Below are positions 38,697 through 47,384 of a stretch of 47,602 nucleotides of DNA, one piece after another; the stretch's first letter is position 1; each line of letters begins with the position of its first letter. The DNA lies in assembly GCA_963975885.1 (NCBI GenBank), contig CAXBIS010000022.1, positions 1 through 47,602 on the forward strand. Reading direction: 5' to 3'. Origin of the DNA: Pseudazoarcus sp963975885. GTDB lineage: Bacteria > Pseudomonadota > Gammaproteobacteria > Burkholderiales > Rhodocyclaceae. The notes beneath the pieces are model-generated. The model made no database searches and had not been told where the DNA came from. It saw nothing but the letters and a program-made list of their open reading frames with translations. The position numbers and the translations under genes are program-made.

Positions 38697-38839
38697 GGCG
38701 TCTCGTTGGTCGGGCATACCGAGGCATTCTAGACCGTAGCGCGACATCCTTTGTTGCGATGCATCAAGCGGCACCGCTGCCAGGCCCCGAGGGGGCACAT
38801 GCTAGAATCGCCGCCATCCCCAAGCGGTCCGGAGCGTCC
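38697..38839. promoter_or_regulatory. Divergent promoter region of pta-ackA and glmUS
   Basis: Each direction has a TAGAAT -10 element: minus strand 38730-38725 for the pta-ackA operon and plus strand 38803-38808 for glmU (about 31 bp before its ATG). Clear -35 hexamers are lacking for both. No operator palindrome was recognised. Confidence 0.5.
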
Positions 38840-40198
38840 ATGGAAGTCGTGATTCTCGCCGCCGGCAAGGGCACGCGCATGCGGTCACGCCGGCCCAAGG
38901 TCTTGCAACCGCTGGCCGGCCGACCCTTGCTCGCGCATGTGCTCGACACCGCCCGTGCGCTCGATGCCGCGCGCATCTGCTGCGTCATCGGCCACGATGC
39001 CGACGCGGTGCGTGAATCGCTCGCTTCGCCCGACCTGCGCTGGGTCGAGCAGCACCCGCAACTGGGCACCGGCCATGCCGTGCAGCAAGCGTTGCCGGAA
39101 CTGTCCGACAACGCGATCGTGCTCGTGCTCTATGGCGATGTGCCGCTGACCCGTCGCGAGACGCTGGCCGCGCTCGTCGACGCCGCCGGGGTCGAGCGTC
39201 TGGCGCTGCTTACCGTGACGCTCGATGACCCCGCCGGCTATGGGCGCATCGTGCGCGACGCGGCCGGACGCGTACAGCGCATCGTCGAGCATCGCGACGC
39301 GACCGCCGTCGAGCGCGAAATCCACGAAATCAACACCGGCATCCTCGCCGCCCCCGCTGCGCGCCTGCGTCAGTGGCTGGCACGCGTGGGCAACGACAAT
39401 ACCCAGGGCGAGTACTACCTGACCGACATCGTCGCGCTGGCCGTGGCCGATGGCGTCGAGGTCGTCACCGCCCAGCCGACGGATGCGTGGGAGACGCTGG
39501 GCGTCAACGACCGTCGCCAGCTCGCCGGGCTGGAGCGCATCGTGCAGCGCAGCGCGGCTGACGCTCTGCTCGACGGAGGCGTGACGCTTGCCGATCCGGC
39601 GCGCATCGACGTGCGCGGCACGCTGGCCTGTGGCGAGGACGTCGAGATCGATGTCAATTGCGTGTTCGAAGGTCGCGTGGTGCTGGGCGACGACGTGAAA
39701 GTCGGCGCGCACTGCGTGCTGCGCGATGCGGTGATCGGCGCCGGCACGCGCATCGCGCCGTTCTCGCATGTCGAGTCCACGACCATGGGCGAAGCCTGCG
39801 TCATCGGCCCGTATGCGCGCACCCGCCCCGGCACCGTTCTGGCCGAGGGCGTGCATCTGGGCAACTTCGTCGAGGTCAAGAACAGCCAGGTCGGGGCAGG
39901 CAGCAAGGCCAACCACCTGGCCTATGTCGGCGACGCCGACGTCGGTGCGGGCGTGAACATCGGCGCCGGCGTGATTACCTGCAATTACGACGGTGCCAAC
40001 AAGCACCGAACCATCATCGAGGACGAGGCCTTCATCGGCTCGGACGCGCAGCTCGTCGCCCCGGTGCGCATTGGCCGCGGCGCCACCATCGGTGCCGGCA
40101 CCACGCTTACGCGCGACGCGCCCGAAGAGCAGCTCACGATCTCGCGCGTCAAGCAGACCAGCGTGCGCTGGAAGCGTCCCCAGAAGAAAACCCCCTGA
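38840..40198 (+). CDS. glmU: Bifunctional N-acetylglucosamine-1-P uridylyltransferase / glucosamine-1-P acetyltransferase
   Basis: This 452-residue enzyme makes UDP-GlcNAc for peptidoglycan and LPS. The N-terminal nucleotidyltransferase domain (1-230) has LAAGKGTRMRSRRPKVLQPL, LGTGHAVQQAL and LYGDVPLT. The C-terminal left-handed beta-helix acetyltransferase (about 250-450) has hexapeptide repeats with RTRPGTVLAEG, GAGVITCNYDGANKHRTIIED and the final RVKQTSVRWKRP. The ATG at 38840 follows GGAGC. glmS lies 13 bp downstream, forming a glmUS operon. Confidence 0.97.
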   Translation: MEVVILAAGKGTRMRSRRPKVLQPLAGRPLLAHVLDTARALDAARICCVIGHDADAVRESLASPDLRWVEQHPQLGTGHAVQQALPELSDNAIVLVLYGDVPLTRRETLAALVDAAGVERLALLTVTLDDPAGYGRIVRDAAGRVQRIVEHRDATAVEREIHEINTGILAAPAARLRQWLARVGNDNTQGEYYLTDIVALAVADGVEVVTAQPTDAWETLGVNDRRQLAGLERIVQRSAADALLDGGVTLADPARIDVRGTLACGEDVEIDVNCVFEGRVVLGDDVKVGAHCVLRDAVIGAGTRIAPFSHVESTTMGEACVIGPYARTRPGTVLAEGVHLGNFVEVKNSQVGAGSKANHLAYVGDADVGAGVNIGAGVITCNYDGANKHRTIIEDEAFIGSDAQLVAPVRIGRGATIGAGTTLTRDAPEEQLTISRVKQTSVRWKRPQKKTP

Positions 40199-40211
40199 TC
40201 CGGAGGCTGCC

Positions 40212-42032
40212 ATGTGCGGCATCGTCACCGCCGTCGCGTCGCAAGACGTGGTTCCCGTCCTCATCGAAGGTCTGCGCAAGCTCGAATACCGCGGCTACGA
40301 TTCCGCCGGGCTGGCCGTGCTCAACGGCGGCCTGCGCCGTGTGCGCTCCACCGGCCGCGTCGCGGAGCTGGCCGAGGCGTCGGTCGACGTGCACGCCCCG
40401 GTAGGCATCGCCCACACCCGCTGGGCCACGCACGGAGCGCCTTCCGAGCGCAATGCCCACCCGCATGTCTCGGGCGGACTGGCGGTGGTGCATAACGGCA
40501 TCATCGAAAACTTCGAATCCATCCGTGCGCGCCTGTCGGCCGCCGGTTACGTGTTCGAGTCCGAGACCGACACCGAGGCCATCGCCCACCTGATCCAAAG
40601 CAAGCTGCGCGAAGCCGGCAGCCTGTTCGAGGCCGTTCGTCTGGCCACCGCCGAGCTGACCGGCGCCTACGCCATCGGCGTGCTGCACGAGACCGAACCC
40701 GAATGTGCCGTCGTCGCCCGGCGCGGCTCGCCGCTGCTGCTGGGCATCGGCGAGCACGGCGTCTACGCCGCTTCCGACACCGCCGCATTGCTGCAGGTCA
40801 CACGCAACATCGTGTATCTGGAAGACGGCGACATCGCCGAGCTCACGCGCGAGGGCGTGCGTATTACCGACAGTGCGGGCCAGCCGGTCGAGCGCGCAAC
40901 GCATGTATCCAGCCTGTCGGCCGACGCCGTCGAACTGGGCATCTACCGCCACTACATGCAGAAGGAGATCTTCGAGCAGCCGCAGGCCCTGGCCAACACG
41001 CTGGAGATCATCGGCGGTGGCGGCTTGCCCATTCCGCAACTGTTCGGCGCCGACGGACCGGCGGTGCTCGGTGGCGTGCGTCAGGTGCTGATCCTGGCCT
41101 GTGGCACCAGCTATCACTCCGGCCTGGTCGCGCGCTACTGGCTCGAATCCATCGCCGGGATTCCCTGCACCGTCGAGATCGCCAGCGAATACCGTTACCG
41201 CAGTTCGGTTCCCGACCCGGCCACGCTGGTCATCGCCATCTCGCAATCGGGCGAGACGGCCGATACGCTCGCGGCGCTCAAGCACGCCACGCTGCTCGGC
41301 ATGACGCGCACGCTCGCCATCTGCAACGTGCCCGAATCCGCCATCGTGCGCGAAGCCGCCCTGCGCTTCATCACCCGTGCCGGCCCCGAGATCGGCGTGG
41401 CCTCCACCAAGGCGTTCACGACGCAACTGGCCGCGCTCGCGGTGCTCACGCTCACGCTTGCGCGCATGTCGGGCCACATCGCCGAAGATGTCGAGGCGCG
41501 CCACCTGGCCGGCCTGCGCCACCTGCCGGTGGCCGTGCAGAAGGTGCTCGAACTCGAACCCCAGATCGAGCAATGGGCGCAGCGCTTCGCGATGAAGCAC
41601 CACGCCCTGTTCCTCGGTCGTGGCCGCCACTGGCCCATCGCCATGGAAGGCGCGCTCAAGCTCAAGGAAATCTCCTACATCCACGCCGAGGCCTACGCTG
41701 CCGGCGAACTCAAGCACGGCCCGCTCGCGCTGGTCGACAAGGACATGCCGGTCATCGCCGTCGCCCCGGCCGACGAACTGCTCGAAAAGCTCAAATCCAA
41801 CCTGCAGGAAGTGCGCGCCCGCGGCGGCGAGCTCTACGTCTTCGCCGACGCCGGCAGCGAAATCCCCGAGTCCGAAGGCGTGCACATCCTCCACATGCCA
41901 GAGCACTACGGCATGCTCTCCCCCGTGCTGCACGTGATCCCGCTGCAACTGCTGTCGTATCACGCGGCCTTGGTGAAGGGCACTGATGTGGATAAGCCGA
42001 GAAATCTGGCGAAATCGGTCACAGTGGAATAG
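40212..42032 (+). CDS. glmS: Glutamine-fructose-6-phosphate aminotransferase (isomerising)
   Basis: This 606-residue enzyme makes glucosamine 6-phosphate from fructose 6-phosphate and glutamine. Cys2, exposed after methionine removal (MCGIVTAV), is the glutaminase nucleophile. HTRWATHG, VVHNGIIENF and FESETDTEAI complete the N-terminal domain. Two SIS sugar-isomerase domains follow, with ACGTSYHSG, ISQSGETADTL and the C-terminal loop ending PRNLAKSVTVE. CGGAGG precedes the ATG, 13 bp from glmU. No glmS ribozyme-like leader can fit in this spacing. Confidence 0.97.
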   Translation: MCGIVTAVASQDVVPVLIEGLRKLEYRGYDSAGLAVLNGGLRRVRSTGRVAELAEASVDVHAPVGIAHTRWATHGAPSERNAHPHVSGGLAVVHNGIIENFESIRARLSAAGYVFESETDTEAIAHLIQSKLREAGSLFEAVRLATAELTGAYAIGVLHETEPECAVVARRGSPLLLGIGEHGVYAASDTAALLQVTRNIVYLEDGDIAELTREGVRITDSAGQPVERATHVSSLSADAVELGIYRHYMQKEIFEQPQALANTLEIIGGGGLPIPQLFGADGPAVLGGVRQVLILACGTSYHSGLVARYWLESIAGIPCTVEIASEYRYRSSVPDPATLVIAISQSGETADTLAALKHATLLGMTRTLAICNVPESAIVREAALRFITRAGPEIGVASTKAFTTQLAALAVLTLTLARMSGHIAEDVEARHLAGLRHLPVAVQKVLELEPQIEQWAQRFAMKHHALFLGRGRHWPIAMEGALKLKEISYIHAEAYAAGELKHGPLALVDKDMPVIAVAPADELLEKLKSNLQEVRARGGELYVFADAGSEIPESEGVHILHMPEHYGMLSPVLHVIPLQLLSYHAALVKGTDVDKPRNLAKSVTVE

Positions 42033-42039
42033 CGCCGTC

Positions 42040-42063
42040 CTCCGGCTTCGGAGTTGTTCCTTG
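42040..42063 (+). terminator. Probable terminator of glmUS
   Basis: CTCCG and CGGAG form a 5-bp stem with a GCTT tetraloop (42040-42053), followed by TTGTTCCTTG. It lies 7 bp after the glmS stop. The stem is short, so efficiency is uncertain. Confidence 0.5.
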
Positions 42064-42102
42064 CAATTAAAGTCGAAAACTTGGCAATAAAGTCAAAAAC
42101 TC
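42063..42102. repeat. Tandem AT-rich repeat resembling an IS21-family terminal region
   Basis: Two nearly identical 19-20-bp units sit side by side: GCAATTAAAGTCGAAAACTT (42063-42082) and GCAATAAAGTCAAAAACTC (42084-42102). Tandem repeats with GCAATTAAAGTC-like sequence are typical of the ends of IS21-family elements, from memory of that family. No istA/istB gene is nearby, so this would be a solo end or scar. It marks the border between glmS and a region of lower GC. Confidence 0.5.
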
Positions 42103-42117
42103 ACGACTGTACCGACG

Positions 42118-43551
42118 TCACCCCGAATTTGAGTAGCACGTAGGTTTGGAGTCCAATCCCGTCGGTTCACAAACTGGCCACGGCTGTGCTTCCTCGAAAG
42201 CGGCCGCCGCGCGCAGCAGATCCATTTCGCCGAGATTTCGCGCGACCATTTGGAGCCCCACAGGCAATCCCTCTGCCGTCATGCCGCAGGGTATCGATGC
42301 TGCGGGCTGGCCCGTCAGATTGAACGGATAGGTGTAGTACACCCATGACACGATATTGCGGTCGACTGTTTCGGGCGGCACGTCCACGCCGCACAGAGGC
42401 GCGGGGACCGGTAGAGTGGGGGTAAGTAGCAGATCGTAATCGCTGAAGAACCGCCGCATCCGCTCGCGAAAGTTGTATCGCGCGAAGACCTGGGTGTAAT
42501 AGTCCTCAAGTCGTTGGTCGAGCGCCCCGTCTAGAACGCTCGCTACCGCAGGATCGAGCATCCCCCGCTGCTCAACGAGTACATCACGCAGGCGAGTGCC
42601 GACGCCGGCGTAGAACTCGGCCATCCACTGCTCGCCCGGATCCTCCATGACGTGATCAATACGTTCGACAATGCAACCCATTTGCTCGAACTTCAGCGCG
42701 GCGCGCTCTGTGATGGCAAGCACCTCGGGCTGCGGATGAGCGTAACCGAGCGTAGGCGACCACGCGATGCGCATGCCCGCCACCGGCAATTCACACGCGG
42801 CGAGAAAGTCGGGCACCTGCGCGGCAACAGAGAATGGATCTCGTGCGTCGTAACCCGCTACCGCTTGCAACAAGAGCGCCGCATCACGCACGGAGCGCGT
42901 CAGCGGACCAACATGCGCCAAAGTGGGGGTGGCAGAGGTCGGAAACACCGGCACTCGGCCGAAGTTGGCCTTCAGACCGAAAAGGTTGGTCATTGATGCG
43001 GGGATGCGCAGCGAGCCACCGCCGTCGGTGCCCAGTGCCAACGCGCTGACTCCCGCCGCCACGCTGGCCGCAGCCCCGGCACTGGAGCCACCTGGTGTGC
43101 GCGTGAGGCTCCACGGGTTCCGTGTGACGCCGGTCAGTGGGGAGTCGCCAACGGCCTTGCAGCCGAACTCGCTGGTCGTGGTCTTGCCTAGGATGCAGGC
43201 GCCGGCTGATCGGACCCGTTCGCTTGCAGGTGCGTCGGCCGCGGCGACTTTACCGGCCTGGGTACGAGAACCGAAAGCGCACGGCAAGTCGGCTACCGCG
43301 ATGAGATCTTTGATCGAGATCGGCAGACCGTGCAGCAGACCCAGAGGTGCCCCCTCCATGACTGCGCGCTCCGCCGCGTGCGCCGCTGCAAGAGCCATCT
43401 CGGGCGCTCGTTCGGCGAAGGCGTTCAGATGCGGCTCGGTCTCGTCCATGCGCTCAAGGGCGCGCCGTACTACATCAACCGGTGAAATCTGCTTGCTCGC
43501 GATCGCGTCGCGCAGATCCAGCGCCGACATGAAATCGAATTCACGGCTCAT
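42118..43551 (-). CDS. Amidase signature family hydrolase (GatA-like)
   Basis: This 477-residue amidase has the Ser-cisSer-Lys triad: K81 in GLPISIKDL, S156 in RTPGGSSAGAAA and S180 in GTDGGGSLRIPAS. It should hydrolyse a carboxamide; it is not the tRNA amidotransferase because gatB and gatC are absent. The ATG at 43551 follows GAGGA. The C-terminus (SKPTCYSNSG) lies 15 bp from the IS21-like repeats and may have been altered by insertion. Two sampled 60-bp stretches of it have 53 percent GC, against 72 percent in a glmS sample. It ends the TRAP-cyclase-GTPase operon, 10 bp after the GTPase gene. Confidence 0.88.
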   Translation of the reverse strand: MSREFDFMSALDLRDAIASKQISPVDVVRRALERMDETEPHLNAFAERAPEMALAAAHAAERAVMEGAPLGLLHGLPISIKDLIAVADLPCAFGSRTQAGKVAAADAPASERVRSAGACILGKTTTSEFGCKAVGDSPLTGVTRNPWSLTRTPGGSSAGAAASVAAGVSALALGTDGGGSLRIPASMTNLFGLKANFGRVPVFPTSATPTLAHVGPLTRSVRDAALLLQAVAGYDARDPFSVAAQVPDFLAACELPVAGMRIAWSPTLGYAHPQPEVLAITERAALKFEQMGCIVERIDHVMEDPGEQWMAEFYAGVGTRLRDVLVEQRGMLDPAVASVLDGALDQRLEDYYTQVFARYNFRERMRRFFSDYDLLLTPTLPVPAPLCGVDVPPETVDRNIVSWVYYTYPFNLTGQPAASIPCGMTAEGLPVGLQMVARNLGEMDLLRAAAAFEEAQPWPVCEPTGLDSKPTCYSNSG

Positions 43552-43561
43552 GGGGTTTTCC

Positions 43562-44644
43562 TCAGATGGCGCCCAGCGCGCGGTCAAGCTCTGCATGCTC
43601 GGGCGCCCTGCACTCGGCCAGACGCTGCAGGATGTCGTCACGCTGCAGCCCGCGCCCGATCAACACCAGACGACTGTCGTCGACCTCATGAGGCCAAGCT
43701 TCGGCGTAGGTCAGTGGGCTGAACACCTGCTGCACGCCCTGCACGATCACCGGGCGCGGATCGATGCCGAAGCGAACCAGTCCTTTGACCCGGAAAAGAT
43801 TCTCTCCGTGCTGCTCCAGAAACTCCGACAGCGTGTTCATCAGCGCTTGGTAGTCGAGCGCGTGGGCTCCACGGAAGGAGACCGACACGATGTCGCCGTG
43901 CTGGCCTGAGTGACGACTGTGGTGGTCGTGATCGCAGTGGCCGCTGCAGCCATCGTGCGTGCAGGCGTCGGGCGTGGTCTCGCCAATCCACTCCGCTACT
44001 GCGCTGGCGCGTGTATTCGGATCAAACAGGCCGAGGTTCATCACCTGAGAAGCGCTTAGCTCGGCATGGGCGGTGGTCTCGACCGGGCAGCCGGGATTGA
44101 GTCCACGCACGGCTGCCAACGCCTCCGCATAGCCCTCGTCATCGACCAGGTCGCGCTTGTTGAAGATGATCTTGTCGGCCATCGCCACCTGCTTGCGCGC
44201 CTCGGATGAGGTCGCGAGCTGACGCACCACATGTTTGAGGTCGACCATGGTGACGATCGCGTCCAGGCGGTAGCTGAGATTGAGTTGCATGTCGGTATAA
44301 AACACCTGCGCCAGTGGCGCGGGGTCGGCGATACCGGTTGTCTCGATCAGCAGCCGATCAAACTCGATCTTGGGTTCCAGCGCGCCTACACGGCGCATGA
44401 ACAGCTCGTAGATGGTCTTGACCAGGTCATCCTTGCTGGCACAACAGATGCAGCCATTCTTGAGTTCGAGCATGTCCTCCGACGCGCGTGACACCAAGTC
44501 GCCGTCGATACCGATCTCACCGAATTCGTTAACGATGACTGCGATACGTCCCGCGTCCGGATCGGATAGCACACGGTTCAGGCAGGTCGTCTTGCCGGCA
44601 CCGAGAAAGCCGGTAAGCAGGGTAATGGGGATACGTTGATCCAT
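43562..44644 (-). CDS. COG0523 GTPase with His/Cys-rich metal-binding loop
   Basis: This 360-residue G3E GTPase has Walker A GFLGAGKTT (12-20), the INEFG-type switch VNEFGEIGID, the metal motif NGCICC and FNKRD. Between its domains sits a metal-rich loop, CTHDGCSGHCDHDHH followed by SRHSGQHGD, absent from the other COG0523 protein in the window. The ATG at 44644 follows GGAGGAATC. It lies between the cyclase and amidase genes of one operon. The likely role is delivering a metal (zinc, manganese, nickel or iron) to the neighbouring cyclase-type hydrolase, inferred from context. Confidence 0.88.
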   Translation of the reverse strand: MDQRIPITLLTGFLGAGKTTCLNRVLSDPDAGRIAVIVNEFGEIGIDGDLVSRASEDMLELKNGCICCASKDDLVKTIYELFMRRVGALEPKIEFDRLLIETTGIADPAPLAQVFYTDMQLNLSYRLDAIVTMVDLKHVVRQLATSSEARKQVAMADKIIFNKRDLVDDEGYAEALAAVRGLNPGCPVETTAHAELSASQVMNLGLFDPNTRASAVAEWIGETTPDACTHDGCSGHCDHDHHSRHSGQHGDIVSVSFRGAHALDYQALMNTLSEFLEQHGENLFRVKGLVRFGIDPRPVIVQGVQQVFSPLTYAEAWPHEVDDSRLVLIGRGLQRDDILQRLAECRAPEHAELDRALGAI

Positions 44645-44697
44645 GAGATTCCTCCAGGGCACGAGGGCCGCGGTTTTACCGCGGCCCGTCAAGCAGG

Positions 44698-45390
44698 TCA
44701 GTCGACGACTGCCCAGGCACGCACCGGCGAGCCGCTGCCGTGGTCGATCTTCAGGGGCGGACCGTAGAACATGAATTCGCCCTTGCCGATCAACTCCTCG
44801 AGATTCACCAGCCACTCGTAGTGTGTGATGCCGCGGTCGCGGCACACACGGTGACTGGGAAATTCGTTATGCGAGGGTTTGTCGGTGGAAGGCCCTTCGA
44901 CGCCATGCAGCTTGGAGCCGCGGTCAGCGAGCCAGTGGGTTGCGGCCTCGGTGAGGCCGGGGTTCGACCACACCACCTTGACGTCGGGGTAGTACTTGCG
45001 ATGCAGTCCCGTGCACATCAGGACGATATGACCGTCGATCTTGATCCCGGCCTTGGCTTCCGCTTCTTCCAGGTCTGATACGTCGATATCGCCCAAATCG
45101 GGAATGTGGCGCAGGTCGAGGCACACCGCCTTGCCCATGAACATGTCGAGCGGCATCTCATCGATGGTCGCCCCGTTGGGACCCACGTGATAGAAGGCAT
45201 CCACGTGGGTCGCGATGTGGTCGAGCATCGACAGGTGGGTGGTGGCGAAGGTCATCTGGTCGCCCGGAACCCCCAAGTTGAAGCGCTTGGAGGACTCGTG
45301 CGTGAAGTGCGCGGTAATCACCGGGCGCTGGAACAGCTTGTGCGCCGGCATGTTGTCTTCGATCTTCAGGGTCAGGTCAATGATGGACAT
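44698..45390 (-). CDS. Cyclase-family metal-dependent hydrolase (kynurenine formamidase/isatin hydrolase type)
   Basis: This 230-residue protein belongs to the cyclase superfamily, whose metal site is H-x-G-T-H-x-D-x-P-x-H. Here it reads H58-I-A-T-H62-V-D64-A-F-Y-H68: the histidines and aspartate are kept, while G and P positions differ. Members hydrolyse N-formylkynurenine, isatin or other cyclic or formyl amides with Zn or Mn. The sequence GVEGPSTDKPSHNEFPSH is also characteristic. It is 49 bp downstream of the TRAP large permease and 53 bp before the COG0523 gene. Confidence 0.85.
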   Translation of the reverse strand: MSIIDLTLKIEDNMPAHKLFQRPVITAHFTHESSKRFNLGVPGDQMTFATTHLSMLDHIATHVDAFYHVGPNGATIDEMPLDMFMGKAVCLDLRHIPDLGDIDVSDLEEAEAKAGIKIDGHIVLMCTGLHRKYYPDVKVVWSNPGLTEAATHWLADRGSKLHGVEGPSTDKPSHNEFPSHRVCRDRGITHYEWLVNLEELIGKGEFMFYGPPLKIDHGSGSPVRAWAVVD

Positions 45391-45439
45391 CTATGTTTCC
45401 TTTTTCGAACGGGTGAGCACGAATGCGGCCGCATAACGG

Positions 45440-46753
45440 CTACATCATTTTCTCGGGCAGCCAGTTGGCGAGCTCGGGAAAGAGAATGACCAGCAGGGCG
45501 ACGAGGAGCAGGATCAGCCAGTACGGGATCGAGCCACGGAAGATGCGCCCCAGAGTGGCCTCTGGGTCGGTGACGCACCCTTTGACGGTGTAGACGCACA
45601 GCCCCAGCGGTGGAGTGAGCAGACCTGCCTCGATCACCAGAATGCCGATGATCGCGAAGGCCAGCGGTTCAAGCCCGAAGGTGCCGGCGATGGGCGCGAA
45701 GATCGGCACGGTAAGGAGGATGATCGAGGTGCTATCGAGGAACATGCCCAACAGCAGCCAGATCATCACCATGATCGCGAGCACCGTGTAGACATCGCCG
45801 ACGCCCAGGAAGAGATCGCCGATCATGCCGCCGATGCCCCCCAACGCCAGCAGTCGCGAGTACATCTGGGCAGTGATCAGCAGGAAGAGCAATGGGGCAG
45901 AAATGCGTCCGGCATCGAGGATGGAATGCCAGAAGTCGTTCACGCGCATGCGTTTGGCGAGCCCAACAGCCACCGCACCCAGGACCCCCATGCCGGCTGC
46001 TTCGGTTGGAGTGAACAGCCCGAACCAGATGCCGCCAAACACCATCAGGACCATCAGCGATACACCCAAGGCCCCGACCAGATTTCGTGCTTCGACCGGT
46101 TCCGGCTCCAGTTCTTCCTCTTTGCCCGCGCCAAACAGGCGCGGATGCAGGCAGGCGTACGCAAGCAAGAACAGGAAGAACAGAAAGGCCAGTAGCAGGC
46201 CGGGTACCACTCCTGCGATGAACAGCTTGCCGATCGACTGTTCGGCCATCACGCCCCAGATGATCAGCAGCACGCTTGGCGGGAGCAGCATCCCCAGCGA
46301 AGCGCTACCCGCAATCGACCCAAGTGCCAGACCCTTGTCGTATTTGGCACGAACCATCTCCGGATAGGCGATGCGTGAGAACGCTGCCGCAGATGCGATC
46401 GAGACGCCGGTAACTGCGCCAAACACCGCGTTGCCACCGACCGTGGCCAAGGCAAGACGGCCAGGTAGCACGCGCAGCGAACGGTTGATGAGCTTGAACA
46501 AGTCGCTCGCCGCACCCGAGCGGGCGAGAATCTCGCCCATCAGCACGAACAGCGGAATGGTGGCAAATTCGTATGCGCGGATCGCGCCGAAGGCACTGCT
46601 GGCAAGTAGAGAACTGCCGAACTCAAACGAGCCCATCAACCAGGCCAGACCAAAGAAGCTTGTCAGGCCCAGCGAGAGCACCACCGGAATCCCCAGGATC
46701 ACGCTCAGCATCAGCGCCGCGATGATGATCGCGGCGTACTCTGGGCTACCCAT
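45440..46753 (-). CDS. dctM: TRAP transporter large permease (DctM family)
   Basis: This 437-residue permease has the normal DctM length and about 12 helices. Features include FATIPLFVLMGEILARSGAA, VGGNAVFGAVTGVSIASAAAFSRIAYPEM, GSASLGMLLPPSVLLIIWG and FTPTEAAGMGVLGA. It starts at the ATG at 46753, overlapping the dctQ end by eight bases. Together with dctQ and the partial dctP it makes a second TRAP importer, unrelated in type to the FcbT-like one at 29779-33384. Confidence 0.93.
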   Translation of the reverse strand: MGSPEYAAIIIAALMLSVILGIPVVLSLGLTSFFGLAWLMGSFEFGSSLLASSAFGAIRAYEFATIPLFVLMGEILARSGAASDLFKLINRSLRVLPGRLALATVGGNAVFGAVTGVSIASAAAFSRIAYPEMVRAKYDKGLALGSIAGSASLGMLLPPSVLLIIWGVMAEQSIGKLFIAGVVPGLLLAFLFFLFLLAYACLHPRLFGAGKEEELEPEPVEARNLVGALGVSLMVLMVFGGIWFGLFTPTEAAGMGVLGAVAVGLAKRMRVNDFWHSILDAGRISAPLLFLLITAQMYSRLLALGGIGGMIGDLFLGVGDVYTVLAIMVMIWLLLGMFLDSTSIILLTVPIFAPIAGTFGLEPLAFAIIGILVIEAGLLTPPLGLCVYTVKGCVTDPEATLGRIFRGSIPYWLILLLVALLVILFPELANWLPEKMM

Positions 46754-47312
46754 GCTGCACCTCCGAGGGTTTCGCCGGCGACGAGCGGGAAGCAAACATG
46801 CCACCGAGCGTCAGCGCGGCCAGCACCAGGTAGGCCACAGACGCCAGTCCGGAGCCGACCACGATCGCAAGCCGGCTGGGGAAGACCGGCACTGCGAAGG
46901 TCACATGTCCCTCGAATTCGTTATTGATGAACGAGGTAACCATGTTTCCCCACTCTGCCCATGCCAGGACCGCAAAGAAGAACGCTCCGAGCAGGTGTCC
47001 CGTTAGCCACAACGAGTGCTTGAACAGCTCGTTGGGGACCATGTCCATGATCTCGGTACGCAACATGCCGCCGATACGCACCGTAAAAGGCAGTTGCAGG
47101 AAAGCGATGATCACAAGGGTGTTCACCACCAGTTCGGCGACGCCGATGATGGGCTTGCTGAATAAGCCACGTCCGAACACGTCGGCCGAGATCAGCAGCG
47201 CAATCAGCACCATGAGCAGTGCTGCGAGTACGGTCAGCGTCTTGCTGATCACCCCGAGCACGCCATCGACTGCGCCAAGCCAGCCACGTGGCCTGTAGGT
47301 ATCGGTTCGCAT
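46746..47312 (-). CDS. dctQ: TRAP transporter small permease (DctQ family)
   Basis: This 188-residue protein has four hydrophobic segments (first near TVLAALLMVLIALLISADVFG) and the DctQ core RGLFSKPIIGVAELV. The ATG at 47312 was chosen; the in-frame extension upstream has no good RBS. It follows the dctP gene by 72 bp, a gap occupied by a strong stem-loop. Confidence 0.85.
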   Translation of the reverse strand: MRTDTYRPRGWLGAVDGVLGVISKTLTVLAALLMVLIALLISADVFGRGLFSKPIIGVAELVVNTLVIIAFLQLPFTVRIGGMLRTEIMDMVPNELFKHSLWLTGHLLGAFFFAVLAWAEWGNMVTSFINNEFEGHVTFAVPVFPSRLAIVVGSGLASVAYLVLAALTLGGMFASRSSPAKPSEVQHG

Positions 47313-47347
47313 GGGATTGCCTGTTTTCAGATCGTTGCGAAACAAGG

Positions 47348-47376
47348 GCACACCTGGCCGCGACGGCCAGGTGTGC
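47348..47376 (-). other. Intercistronic stem-loop between dctP and dctQ of the second TRAP operon
   Basis: GCACACCTGGCC and GGCCAGGTGTGC form a perfect 12-bp stem around a five-base loop (47360-47364), 8 bp after the dctP stop. On the minus strand it is followed by CCTTGTTT, a short T-rich stretch, so partial termination is plausible. It would favour binding-protein over permease synthesis. Confidence 0.6.
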
Positions 47377-47384
47377 TTGGCTCA

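Noticed and set aside
36109..38727. 872-residue ORF suggesting a large fusion ending in acetate kinase
   Set aside because: The first 481 codons are an out-of-frame reading of the MaoC-pta gene. Acetate kinase begins at 37284 with a normal N-terminus and an ATGA overlap.
42118..43551. GatA subunit of the tRNA amidotransferase
   Set aside because: gatB and gatC are absent, and the operon context is TRAP transport with cyclase and metallochaperone genes.
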